A DNA stretch of 19,408 nt from assembly GCA_004376325.1 (NCBI GenBank), contig SOKC01000009.1:1-19408 (forward strand), read 5' to 3'. This DNA comes from Actinomycetota bacterium. GTDB taxonomy: Bacteria; Actinomycetota; Humimicrobiia; Humimicrobiales; Humimicrobiaceae. Each line of letters begins with the position of its first letter. Positions within the stretch are counted from its first letter, which is position 1. A program made the position numbers and the translations under genes. This document shows, one piece after another, positions 8,878 to 16,116 of this stretch. The notes below the pieces were generated by a model, which saw only the letters and a list, made by a program, of their open reading frames with translations, made no database searches and was not told the DNA's origin.

Positions 8878-10308
8878 CTATATTAAATTAATAATATCTT
8901 CCATTTTATTTGCTCTTGAGCCTTTTACTAAAATTAAATCTTTGGGTTTGAGCAAATTGTTTATTTCTCTACCCAGCTTTTCTTTATCTTTAAAATAAAA
9001 ACATAGATTTTTATTTTCATTAAAATTACTACTATTCCTATAACCCTCAAATATATTCTCTGCAAGATCACCTAAGGCTATCAAGACATCCGCCTTTTTT
9101 CCAGACAGATACTGCCCGATTTCCCGGTGAAACTTAAATGAATCATTACCCAGTTCCAGCATATCTCCTAATATAGCTACACTTCTCATATTTTTCTTTT
9201 TTGAAATTAAAACCAGTGTATCAATAGCATTTTTAACCGATACCGGACTGGCATTATAACAATCATCTATAATTATTTTATCTTTTTTCCTTATAATTTC
9301 CATTCTGGAACCGGGGGTAACTGCGCTTTCAATTCCTGCTTTAACCAACTCTTTATTGATATTTAAGTATGAGCATATAGCTGCCGCGCAACAGGCATTA
9401 TATATATTATGATGGCCGGGAATATTCAAACATATATCTATAATTTTCTTACTGCCTTTATAGAAATTAAAAGTAAATCTTCCCATCTCATCCATATTTT
9501 TTTCAATAAAATTAAATGCAATATCATTATTCCTCCCGAATTTTATGATTCTACAATCAACTTTCTTTTCTATCAGATCAGTATACCTGTCGTCATTATT
9601 TAAAAATAAGATTCCATTATTTTTGTAAAGAATTTCTGCTATTTCGGCTTTCGCTATGGCTATTTCCCGCAAGTCTTTAAAAAAAGCTATATGTGATTCC
9701 CCTACAGCCATAATAGCTCCTATATCTAAATTACATATACCAGAAAGCATTTCTATCTGACCTTTTCCCCTCATACCCAGTTCAGCAATAAAAAAATCTG
9801 TTTGGCTGTCAATTTCCAGAATAGATTTTGATACCCCAATTTCAGTATTATAGTTCCTGGGGGTAAATTCAACTCTATACTCTTTACTTAATATATTTAC
9901 CAGAAAATCTTTAGTGATAGTTTTACCCACACTCCCGGTTATACCGATTACAGTTGGATTAAATTTACGTATATAACTGTAGGCAATATTTTCTAAAAAA
10001 GTTAAATTATTATCTGACTGCAAGATTATTAGATCATTAAAATTTTTAAGCTTTAGATTCTTTTTCCAGAGCTTTAATTTTTCTTTATATCCTGATTCAA
10101 ATACAAAACCATCAGCGCCCTTTTTTAAAGCTGATCCTATAAAATCGTGGCCATCATAATTTTCGCCCATCAGAGGAATAAAAAAATCCCCTCTTTTTAT
10201 GGTTCTGGAATCAGTCGATATGTTGCAAACATATTTCTTGATATTTCCTGAAATCAAATTACAGTTTGTCCAGGATATTATATTTTCAACTTTTATTTTT
10301 TCTTTCAT
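8878..10308 (-). CDS. murF: UDP-MurNAc-tripeptide--D-alanyl-D-alanine ligase
   Basis: MurF completes the cytoplasmic pentapeptide by adding D-Ala-D-Ala, the product of Ddl encoded in the same cluster. Seen in 476 aa: STDSRTIKRGDFFIPLMGEN (31-50) in the N-terminal domain, P-loop GITGSVGKTITKD (122-134), NYNTEIGVS (152-160), IAELGMRGKGQI (174-185), the central IIDDCYNASPVSV (346-358), GDMLELG (381-387) and VKGSRANKME (461-470). The P-loop carries Ile where most homologues have a second Thr (GKTTTK), a mild departure. The first 23 bases overlap the end of murE, and GGGGGA sits just before ATG 10308. Confidence 0.96.
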   Translation of the reverse strand: MKEKIKVENIISWTNCNLISGNIKKYVCNISTDSRTIKRGDFFIPLMGENYDGHDFIGSALKKGADGFVFESGYKEKLKLWKKNLKLKNFNDLIILQSDNNLTFLENIAYSYIRKFNPTVIGITGSVGKTITKDFLVNILSKEYRVEFTPRNYNTEIGVSKSILEIDSQTDFFIAELGMRGKGQIEMLSGICNLDIGAIMAVGESHIAFFKDLREIAIAKAEIAEILYKNNGILFLNNDDRYTDLIEKKVDCRIIKFGRNNDIAFNFIEKNMDEMGRFTFNFYKGSKKIIDICLNIPGHHNIYNACCAAAICSYLNINKELVKAGIESAVTPGSRMEIIRKKDKIIIDDCYNASPVSVKNAIDTLVLISKKKNMRSVAILGDMLELGNDSFKFHREIGQYLSGKKADVLIALGDLAENIFEGYRNSSNFNENKNLCFYFKDKEKLGREINNLLKPKDLILVKGSRANKMEDIINLI

Positions 10309-11788
10309 TTTCCCCCGCAGCCCACTCCTTTACTACTTCCCGATCGCAAAATGGTATTCTGTAATCTTTGAACTCCTGGTAATTTTCATGACCTTTCCCC
10401 GCAATAAGAACTACATCATTTTTTCGCGCCATTTCAAGAGCCTTAAATATTGCTTTTTTCCTGTCAGTTTCTTTAATATATTCTTTACTGCCAGACTCCA
10501 TCAGACCTTCTTCTATCATGCTTATTATAGAATCCGGTCTTTCAGTTCTTGGGTTATCAGAGGTTATCACCGTAAAATCAGCCTGCTGCCCTGAAATATG
10601 GCCCATGATTTTTCTTTTCTCCTTATCGCGGTCGCCGCCACATCCAAAAACTGATATAATTCTTCCTCCCGGTTTTAATATTTGCTTTATAGTGGCCAGT
10701 ACATTTTTCAGACCATCCGGTGTATGCGCATAATCTACTATTACTGTTGACTTCCTGTCCGAATCTATTTTTTCAAATCTACCCCCAACTCCATACAAAG
10801 ACTTTATACCTCTCTGAATAGAGCTGTATTTTATACCCATATCAATACAGGTACCTGCAGCTGCCAGTATATTGTAGATATTGAAGTACCCACATAATGA
10901 AGATGAGATATTAAACTTTTTACCATCTGAAGTATTTACATCCATTTCAATTCCTGAAATGGAGTTTTTAATATTACTTGCCCATACACTTGCCCTGTCT
11001 GACTTAAGTGAATAAGATATTCTTTCCAAATCAGTGGATTTAAAAATTCTTTTTCCATAATTATTATCTATATTAATAACTGCTTTTTCCCCTCCATATA
11101 CATATCTGTATTCCTTTAAAAATAATTTCTTTTTTACATTAAAATAACTGGCCATATCTTTATGATAGTCCAGATGATCCTGGGAAAGATTGGTAAATAC
11201 AAGATAATTAAATTTAAGATAGTCAACCCGGTGTAAATCTATTGAATGAGAGGATACTTCCATACAGACAGCGTCTACTTTTTTTTGTCTGCTTCTTTTA
11301 AAAAAGTCATTCAAATCAAGAGACTCAGGAGTAGTACGGTCAAAAAAAGTTTTTTCACCATCTAAAAACGACTCAACAGTAGTAATAAGCGAGGTTTTCA
11401 TTCCTTCAATATTTAAAATAGAATCTATCAGATAACATGTAGTTGTCTTCCCATTGGTCCCTGTGACCCCGATTAATTTAAATGACTTGCTGGGATCCTG
11501 ATAAAAGTTCCTGCATAAAACCGGTAATACCTCTCTGGTATTATTGACTATGACCTGGGTTATATGAGAAGGAATTTCTAACTTTCGCATGCCCATCACT
11601 GCAACAGCCCCGCTGGAAACTGCTTCTCCTGTAAAATTATGCCCATTACACTTGAAGCCCTCAATAGCTACAAATAAACTACTGTCCGGTACATTTTTAG
11701 AATTTATGGAAATATTTTTGATATCCATATCAGTACTTCCATAAATTTTTTTATACTTTATATCTTCTAGTAAGTTCTGCAACCTCAT
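10286..11788 (-). CDS. murE: UDP-MurNAc-L-Ala-D-Glu--meso-diaminopimelate ligase
   Basis: MurE adds the third, cross-linking residue of the stem peptide. Numbered from ATG 11788 (500 aa) the motifs are GVTGTNGKTTT (107-117), TTPESLDL (152-159), MEVSSHSIDLHRVD (176-189), NLSQDHLDYH (200-209), VDYAHTPDGL (351-360), GCGGDRDKEKR (382-392), SDNPRTERP (410-418) and AGKGHE (463-468). In this family DNPR marks meso-DAP specificity, while L-Lys enzymes differ there, so a meso-DAP wall is predicted. I choose ATG 11788 over an in-frame TTG at 11809 because MurE proteins normally begin just before the LxxLL segment and GGCGG stands eight bases upstream. Confidence 0.96.
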   Translation of the reverse strand: MRLQNLLEDIKYKKIYGSTDMDIKNISINSKNVPDSSLFVAIEGFKCNGHNFTGEAVSSGAVAVMGMRKLEIPSHITQVIVNNTREVLPVLCRNFYQDPSKSFKLIGVTGTNGKTTTCYLIDSILNIEGMKTSLITTVESFLDGEKTFFDRTTPESLDLNDFFKRSRQKKVDAVCMEVSSHSIDLHRVDYLKFNYLVFTNLSQDHLDYHKDMASYFNVKKKLFLKEYRYVYGGEKAVINIDNNYGKRIFKSTDLERISYSLKSDRASVWASNIKNSISGIEMDVNTSDGKKFNISSSLCGYFNIYNILAAAGTCIDMGIKYSSIQRGIKSLYGVGGRFEKIDSDRKSTVIVDYAHTPDGLKNVLATIKQILKPGGRIISVFGCGGDRDKEKRKIMGHISGQQADFTVITSDNPRTERPDSIISMIEEGLMESGSKEYIKETDRKKAIFKALEMARKNDVVLIAGKGHENYQEFKDYRIPFCDREVVKEWAAGENERKNKS

Positions 11789-11816
11789 TTTTATAACCGC
11801 CAGTATCAATGTTATT

Positions 11817-11882
11817 TTATTCTATTAATTTAATATTATGTTTTTTCGCAGCATTATATATCAATACCCGCTTATCAGTCAC
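11817..11882 (-). CDS. Possible 21-residue microprotein between ftsI and murE
   Basis: The GTG at 11882-11880 overlaps the ftsI stop as GTGA, a common arrangement in coupled operon genes. It has AAGGT six bases upstream, inside ftsI. The frame stays open for 21 codons to TAA at 11819-11817, 28 bases before the murE ATG. The predicted peptide is basic and mildly amphipathic and includes KRVLIYNAAKKHNIKLIE. It has no membrane segment or family I recognise. It could be a real microprotein, a coupling leader that carries ribosomes toward murE, a remnant of a longer gene, or chance; a 21-codon frame is too short to prove coding by itself. Confidence 0.33.
   Translation of the reverse strand: MTDKRVLIYNAAKKHNIKLIE
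11855..11863 (-). promoter_or_regulatory. Weak candidate internal promoter before murE
   Basis: TGATATATA resembles an extended -10 element and the overlapping TATAAT (11858-11853) is a perfect -10 hexamer. No -35 is recognisable at the proper distance. If used, it would transcribe murE and the genes after it independently of mraZ. In DNA this AT-rich such matches arise by chance, so this is only a candidate. Confidence 0.18.
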
Positions 11883-13588
11883 TGACAGACCTTCAACTTC
11901 TTTAAAGAAAACTCCATTATATCCCTGAAAACTGGAGCTGCAACAGTTCCACCCCATATTGCATTTTTTTCACCCTGTGGTTCATCCACAACTACAATTA
12001 TTGCAATTTCAGGATCCTTATAGGGCGCAAAACCAATAAAAGAGGTTATTTGCCGTCCCTCATCATAACCAATTCTATTTTTGTTGGCCTTTTCAGCAGT
12101 ACCGGTTTTTCCACAAACCTTTACCCCATCTATCTGTGCTCTTGTTCCAGTTCCTCCTTCTACTACAGCAAGCATCATGTCTTTTAGCGCATCTGCCGTC
12201 TCTGAGCTTAAAATTCTATTTCGTTGCTCCATTTGTAATTCATCATCTTCCACATTTTCCAATAATTTCACTTCCTTTACAATAGAAGGAGTAACCAGAT
12301 AGCCTCCATTAGCAATAGCACAAACAGCCCTGAGTAGTTGAAGCGGAGTCACTGAAATATTCTGTCCTATAGCCAGCGCTCCTATTGTTGATGCAGGCCA
12401 GGTCTTATAATCATAAAAAAGTCCTTTTTCTTCGCCCGGTATTTCAATTCCTGTAATCTCACCAAACCCAAAATTTTTCATACTTTCCCAGAACGTTTTT
12501 TCTCCCATACTCAGGGCAATAGTAACAGCCCCAACATTACTGGAATACTTTATTATTTCTTTGGTAGTATAGTTGATATTATAAGTCCTGAATAACTCCT
12601 TAATTACTCTATCACCAACTTTAATCGAAGGAGCTAAATCAAATAGCTGGTCTTTTCCGACTGTATTATTTTCTATTGCCGATGCAACATTAATTATCTT
12701 AAAAGTAGACCCTGGCTCATAAGTAAAGGATATACCTGATATCTTATACAGTTCCGGATCGGCTTCCTGATAACTATTCAAATCAAAACCAGGATAAGCT
12801 GCCATCGAATAGATTTCACCGCTCTTGGGGTTCATTACTATAGAAATTGCTCTCAAAGCTTTAAATTCTGAGACAATTTCTTCCAGTTTTTCCTGGGCGA
12901 TATATTGAATCTGGGAATCAATAGTAAGAACTATATCTTTACCATCAACAGGTTCTATGTAGGTATTATTTTCTCCCGGGATTATATTGCCAAAAACATC
13001 TTTTTCGGTAATTGCTTTACCATCAACTCCCCTCAAGACTTTTTCATACTGCAGTTCAATTCCGGCCAGTCCATTATTATCCACCCCAGCAAATCCGATC
13101 ACTGAAGCAGCAATATTATTTAGAGGATAATATCTTCTGGCTTCATTTTGAAAATATATACCCGGGAGACTATATTCCACAATTTTTTCAGCTTTTTCTG
13201 TAGAAACTTTTCTTTGTATATACACAAACCCTAAATCTTTACTGTCCAGCTTTTCTTTTACATTCTCTACGTCCAGCTCCAATATTTCTGCTAAAATTTT
13301 CGATTCATATTCAGAATCAACAACTAACTTTGGATTCGCGCATACAGTCCTTTCATTCAAGCTTATTGCCAGTTCAACTCCATTTCTATCCAGTATTTTA
13401 CCTCTTTTTGAATTAAGAACAAATTCACCTATATGTTGAAACTCTGCATAACTTTTAAACTCTGAAGCATTTAAATACTGGATAAAAACTAACCTATAGA
13501 TTATTAACAAAAAAGTTATTGAAAATAAAATAAACAGGAAATATATTCTTTTCCTGTTTATCTTGATATTATTACTATTTCTAAGCAT
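11879..13588 (-). CDS. ftsI: Septal peptidoglycan transpeptidase FtsI (class B PBP)
   Basis: FtsI (PBP3/PBP2B type) cross-links septal peptidoglycan and pairs with FtsW. The 569 aa show a short basic N-terminus, one membrane anchor (15-32), the pedestal domain beginning RGKILDRNG (62-70), GLAGIELQYE (173-182), and a penicillin-binding transpeptidase domain. Its active site is complete: S294-T-F-K297 (EPGSTFKI), S349-S-N351 (YSSN) and K494-T-G496 (CGKTGTAEK). The C-terminus ends at VFRDIMEFSLKKL without PASTA repeats, which argues against the SpoVD or Firmicute PBP2X type. It starts 20 bases after the ftsL-like gene with no clear ribosome binding site. Its stop overlaps a GTG that may begin a tiny gene. 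Confidence 0.95.
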   Translation of the reverse strand: MLRNSNNIKINRKRIYFLFILFSITFLLIIYRLVFIQYLNASEFKSYAEFQHIGEFVLNSKRGKILDRNGVELAISLNERTVCANPKLVVDSEYESKILAEILELDVENVKEKLDSKDLGFVYIQRKVSTEKAEKIVEYSLPGIYFQNEARRYYPLNNIAASVIGFAGVDNNGLAGIELQYEKVLRGVDGKAITEKDVFGNIIPGENNTYIEPVDGKDIVLTIDSQIQYIAQEKLEEIVSEFKALRAISIVMNPKSGEIYSMAAYPGFDLNSYQEADPELYKISGISFTYEPGSTFKIINVASAIENNTVGKDQLFDLAPSIKVGDRVIKELFRTYNINYTTKEIIKYSSNVGAVTIALSMGEKTFWESMKNFGFGEITGIEIPGEEKGLFYDYKTWPASTIGALAIGQNISVTPLQLLRAVCAIANGGYLVTPSIVKEVKLLENVEDDELQMEQRNRILSSETADALKDMMLAVVEGGTGTRAQIDGVKVCGKTGTAEKANKNRIGYDEGRQITSFIGFAPYKDPEIAIIVVVDEPQGEKNAIWGGTVAAPVFRDIMEFSLKKLKVCQ

Positions 13589-13608
13589 TTTTTAAACTAA
13601 CATAATAA

Positions 13609-14145
13609 TTAGGGAATAAAAAATGTCAACACACTCTCTGATACCACCAGCACTATATCCTGAATATAATAAATGGTTCCCAGGAAACTATCGTAATTTT
13701 TAACTACAGTAGTTGTATTTTTAGATATGTAATTATATATATTTTCGTTATTCTCAAGCCCACTATCTGAAATCTCTACTATCCTGAAATCACCGGCCAT
13801 GTCCATGTTTAAATCATTTTTAGCAGCTTCAATAATTCTTGACGGTGATTTTAGCTCTGATATTTTAAGCAGCAGACGGTCGCTCCTTTCCTCTTCTAAA
13901 GAAATCATTTCATTGATTTCATATATACTTTTTTGATAATTTATACTCTGTATCTTAAGTCCAGCATTTAAGAGAATACCCAGACAGGTAAAAAGTATAA
14001 CTATAATAAATATATAAAACAGCCCACTATTGCTGTATACTATATTTTCTTTTTCCTTTCCGCTATCTGGTTTCTTTACCAGATATAAGAGAGGGTAAGA
14101 TCTTCTTTTATAAACTTCTTGTTCTTCTGCTAATCTTAAGTTCAT
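13609..14145 (-). CDS. ftsL: FtsL-like septum protein with extended C-terminus
   Basis: FtsL proteins are small bitopic divisome proteins that activate FtsW-FtsI. This 178-aa protein has a basic cytoplasmic region (1-40), one membrane segment (GLFYIFIIVILFTCLGILL, 41-59), a predicted coiled coil with EINEMISLEEERSDRLLLKI (76-95), and SPSRIIEAAKNDLNM (100-114), which closely matches the short motif that ends the FtsL/DivIC coiled coil. Position between rsmH and ftsI is the usual place for ftsL. It is longer than typical FtsL (about 90-130 aa): roughly 60 residues follow the motif, ending in a hydrophobic stretch, TIYYIQDIVLVVSESVLTFF (157-176). The family is assigned from layout and location because FtsL sequence is poorly conserved. 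Confidence 0.78.
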   Translation of the reverse strand: MNLRLAEEQEVYKRRSYPLLYLVKKPDSGKEKENIVYSNSGLFYIFIIVILFTCLGILLNAGLKIQSINYQKSIYEINEMISLEEERSDRLLLKISELKSPSRIIEAAKNDLNMDMAGDFRIVEISDSGLENNENIYNYISKNTTTVVKNYDSFLGTIYYIQDIVLVVSESVLTFFIP

Positions 14146-14185
14146 TTTTAAAAATTAATAAATACTTTTTTAATGAAATACTAAT

Positions 14186-15130
14186 TTACAATTTTTCCAA
14201 AACTCTTAACCTGGCGTTCTTTGAACGCGGATTTGAGCTAATTTCTTCAAGTCCAGGTCTAACTACCTTTTTGGTAATAATCTCAGCTCTCTTTTCCCTA
14301 CCACATTTACATACTGGAAAATCTGGAGGACAGGTACATTTCCCCTCATATTCTAAAAAGCTACTTTTCACCATCCTGTCCTCCAGAGAATGGTAGGATA
14401 TTATCACCATTCTTCCACCACTTTTTAACATTTTAAAACCATCTTCAATTGCCATTTTTAAATTATCTAATTCTTTGTTTACTTCCATCCTGATTGCCTG
14501 GAATATCCTTTTTGCCGGATGACCTCTTCTTTGATATTTAAGTTTTCGGGGTATTGAATCCTTTATAATCTCCACCAGTTCTCCGGTAGTTTTTATATCC
14601 CCGCTCTTTCTATGATTTACTATATTTTTTGCAATTGACTTAGACCATCTTTCCTCTCCATACTTCCGAAAAATCTCTGTTAATTTCCCTTGAGAATATT
14701 TATTTACCACATCAAATGCACTTATATAATCACCATTCCCGAATCTCATATCTAATTTTTCATTTTTTAGATAACTAAACCCCCTTTTTGATTTTTCAAT
14801 CAGAAAAGAGGATAATCCGAGATCAAGCAACATTCCATCTATACTTTTTATATTTATTCTCTTTAAAATTTTTTTAATGTTTGCAAAGTTATCATTTACC
14901 AAAACTACATTTTTAGAAAAATCTCTTAGTCTACTGGTGGCGGTGCTTATAGTCTGACCATGAAGATCAACTCCAATTACTTTGCCTGTGGGGGCAATTG
15001 CTTTAATGATTTCTACAGTATGACCAGCACCGCCAAGTGTTCCATCAAAAATGATATCGCCCTGCTTTAAATTTAAATAATACAAAACCTCCTTTAAAAG
15101 AACCGGCACATGAATCTCTTCTAAATTCAT
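14186..15130 (-). CDS. rsmH: 16S rRNA (cytosine(1402)-N(4))-methyltransferase RsmH
   Basis: RsmH (MraW) uses S-adenosylmethionine to methylate N4 of C1402 in the decoding centre of 16S rRNA. Seen in 314 aa: HVPVLLKEVL (7-16), SAM-binding FDGTLGGAGHT (28-38), GVDLHGQTI (53-61), LLDLGLSS (101-108), RGFSY (116-120) with LDMRF (126-130), QRRGHPAKRIFQAIRMEVN (200-218), ISYHSLEDR (244-252), a cysteine cluster CTCPPDFPVCKC (265-276), and the end SSNPRSKNARLRVLEK (298-313). The acidic residue after the second SAM strand is kept (Asp55), but the commonly following RDP is LHG here. It starts 13 bases after mraZ, the standard pair at the head of dcw clusters. Confidence 0.96.
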   Translation of the reverse strand: MNLEEIHVPVLLKEVLYYLNLKQGDIIFDGTLGGAGHTVEIIKAIAPTGKVIGVDLHGQTISTATSRLRDFSKNVVLVNDNFANIKKILKRINIKSIDGMLLDLGLSSFLIEKSKRGFSYLKNEKLDMRFGNGDYISAFDVVNKYSQGKLTEIFRKYGEERWSKSIAKNIVNHRKSGDIKTTGELVEIIKDSIPRKLKYQRRGHPAKRIFQAIRMEVNKELDNLKMAIEDGFKMLKSGGRMVIISYHSLEDRMVKSSFLEYEGKCTCPPDFPVCKCGREKRAEIITKKVVRPGLEEISSNPRSKNARLRVLEKL

Positions 15131-15143
15131 TTATAATACTCTT

Positions 15144-15578
15144 TTATAAATCCAACTGTTCAAGTGCATTTTCATCTCTCTTATAATAAGTATCAGCCTC
15201 TTCGTAATACTTCAGCCACGCTTCTTTGTCCCATATCTCAGCTCTATCTGGTAAACCTAATATGACAATATCTTTTTTAAGTCCTGCATATTTTAGTAAT
15301 TTCTGGGGTATCCTGGTTCTTCCCTGTTGATCCAAAGACTCTTCACTGGCAGAAGATGAAAACCATCTGGAAAATCTTAACATGTTTTTCTCAGCAATCT
15401 TTTTAGACTTCATTTTTTCTTCCATTCTCTTCCAGCCTTCTTTTGAAAATAAAAAAAGACATCTCCCCGCGAATCCCTTTGATATAACTACACCTTTTAT
15501 CAAATCTTCCCTAAACTTTGCAGGGATAAAAATTCTCCCTTTGCTATCAATTGTCCTATGATGTTCACCAACAAACAT
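15144..15578 (-). CDS. mraZ: Transcriptional regulator MraZ
   Basis: MraZ is an AbrB/SpoVT-fold DNA-binding protein that forms a ring and usually represses its own dcw operon. The 144 aa contain two tandem half-repeats: HRTIDSKGRIFIPAKFR (7-23) and SLDQQGRTRIPQKLLKYA (81-98), the conserved DxKGR and DxxGR DNA-contact loops. It is the first gene of the cluster. ATG 15578 has GAGG five bases upstream. About 50-70 bp upstream is a 10-bp-periodic TGGGG/TGGAG array placed where a MraZ operator is expected, which supports autoregulation. Confidence 0.97.
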   Translation of the reverse strand: MFVGEHHRTIDSKGRIFIPAKFREDLIKGVVISKGFAGRCLFLFSKEGWKRMEEKMKSKKIAEKNMLRFSRWFSSSASEESLDQQGRTRIPQKLLKYAGLKKDIVILGLPDRAEIWDKEAWLKYYEEADTYYKRDENALEQLDL

Positions 15579-15624
15579 GTCAACCTCATTTTTAATTATT
15601 TAGTGGGAATATACATTACTTTTG

Positions 15625-15649
15625 CTCCATTTCTCCCCACCTCACAACA
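15625..15649 (-). promoter_or_regulatory. Putative MraZ operator (TGNNG repeats, 10-bp period)
   Basis: On the minus strand, TGTTG (15649-15645), TGGGG (15639-15635) and TGGAG (15629-15625) are separated by exactly five bases each. Known MraZ operators are TGGGN boxes with 5-nt spacers upstream of mraZ. Here one box is exact and two are degenerate. The array lies at about +1 to +20 relative to the predicted transcription start, well placed to block initiation or escape. Confidence 0.6.
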
Positions 15650-15651
15650 AC

Positions 15652-15680
15652 AAGATACCACATTACTTTTAATTTGTAAA
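15652..15680 (-). promoter_or_regulatory. Predicted sigma70-type promoter of the dcw cluster
   Basis: TTTACA (15680-15675) and TATCTT (15657-15652) are separated by 17 bases and match TTGACA/TATAAT at five and four positions. Transcription would start near 15645, inside the proposed MraZ boxes and about 67 bases before the mraZ ATG. AT-rich DNA yields chance matches, but the spacing and operator overlap support it. Confidence 0.5.
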
Positions 15681-15748
15681 CTATTATTTAAAAAAAAATG
15701 AAGGTAATTATGATTATTTAATTTAGTATTTATTTAATAGTAATATAT

Positions 15749-15803
15749 AACTATATATAGTTACTTCTTCTATATTTTATTTATATGTTACACTATATAT
15801 AGT
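15749..15803. repeat. Two identical 12-bp palindromes ACTATATATAGT, 42 bp apart
   Basis: The 295-bp xseB-mraZ gap (15579-15873) contains AACTATATATAGTT at 15749-15762 and ACTATATATAGT at 15792-15803, both perfect palindromes sharing the same 12-bp core. Their centres (15755.5 and 15797.5) are 42 bp apart, close to four helical turns, so bound dimers would lie on the same DNA face. They sit about 70-125 bp upstream of the predicted mraZ promoter. I know of no regulator with this site. They could be operator sites or, less likely, chance in an AT-rich gap. The rest of the gap holds no clear gene or GC-rich terminator. Confidence 0.55.
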
Positions 15804-15873
15804 CCAGCTAAACAATATCTAAATTACATGTTGATAAGTTAATAAATGGCTAAAAATTTTATTTTAAAAAAAA

Positions 15874-16116
15874 TTATTTATTTTCTTTTTCTAAATCCAG
15901 TTCTCTGGTAACAAGTTTTCCATCCTCAGATCTGGTTAGCTCCTCTATCTTTCCCTCAGCTTCATTTAATCTTTTAAGACAATTAGAAGAAAGTTTAATG
16001 CCCATTTCAAATTTTTTCATTGATTCTTCCAGAGATATATTTTCATCTTCAAGTTCTTTAACAATTTCTTCTAATTTTGTAATAGACTCTTCAAAACTCA
16101 TTTTTTCAATTTTCAT
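15874..16116 (-). CDS. xseB: Exodeoxyribonuclease VII small subunit
   Basis: XseB binds XseA to form exonuclease VII, which degrades single-stranded DNA from both ends to short oligonucleotides. The 80-aa protein is nearly all helical: MSFEESITKLEEIVKELEDE (6-25), then ISLEESMKKFEMGIKLSSNC (27-46) and CLKRLNEAEGKIEEL (46-60). These match the family pattern of two long helices with LEEIV, SLEE and AE.KIE signatures, and the length is normal. The ATG at 16116 overlaps the xseA end by 11 bases and uses AGGA within xseA, so the subunits are translationally coupled. The next 295 bp carry the dcw promoter region; no terminator is recognisable. Confidence 0.95.
   Translation of the reverse strand: MKIEKMSFEESITKLEEIVKELEDENISLEESMKKFEMGIKLSSNCLKRLNEAEGKIEELTRSEDGKLVTRELDLEKENK

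Noticed and set aside
10199..10594. 131-codon plus-strand open frame
   Set aside because: It lies antisense to well-supported murE and murF, has no family resemblance, and its Phe- and Ser-rich content is what the reverse of these genes gives.
15749..15803. Reading the paired palindromes as RNA hairpins or a transposon end
   Set aside because: They have no loop sequence, contain almost only A and T, and no transposase or target duplication is nearby.
15840..15876. Possible terminator after xseB
   Set aside because: The only inverted repeats are short A/T runs with no GC-rich stem, so a factor-independent terminator cannot be supported.
15846..15911. 21-codon hydrophobic plus-strand frame next to the xseB end
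   Set aside because: It overlaps the xseB 3' end antisense, has no ribosome binding site, and low-complexity AT sequence gives Ile/Phe/Lys peptides by chance.
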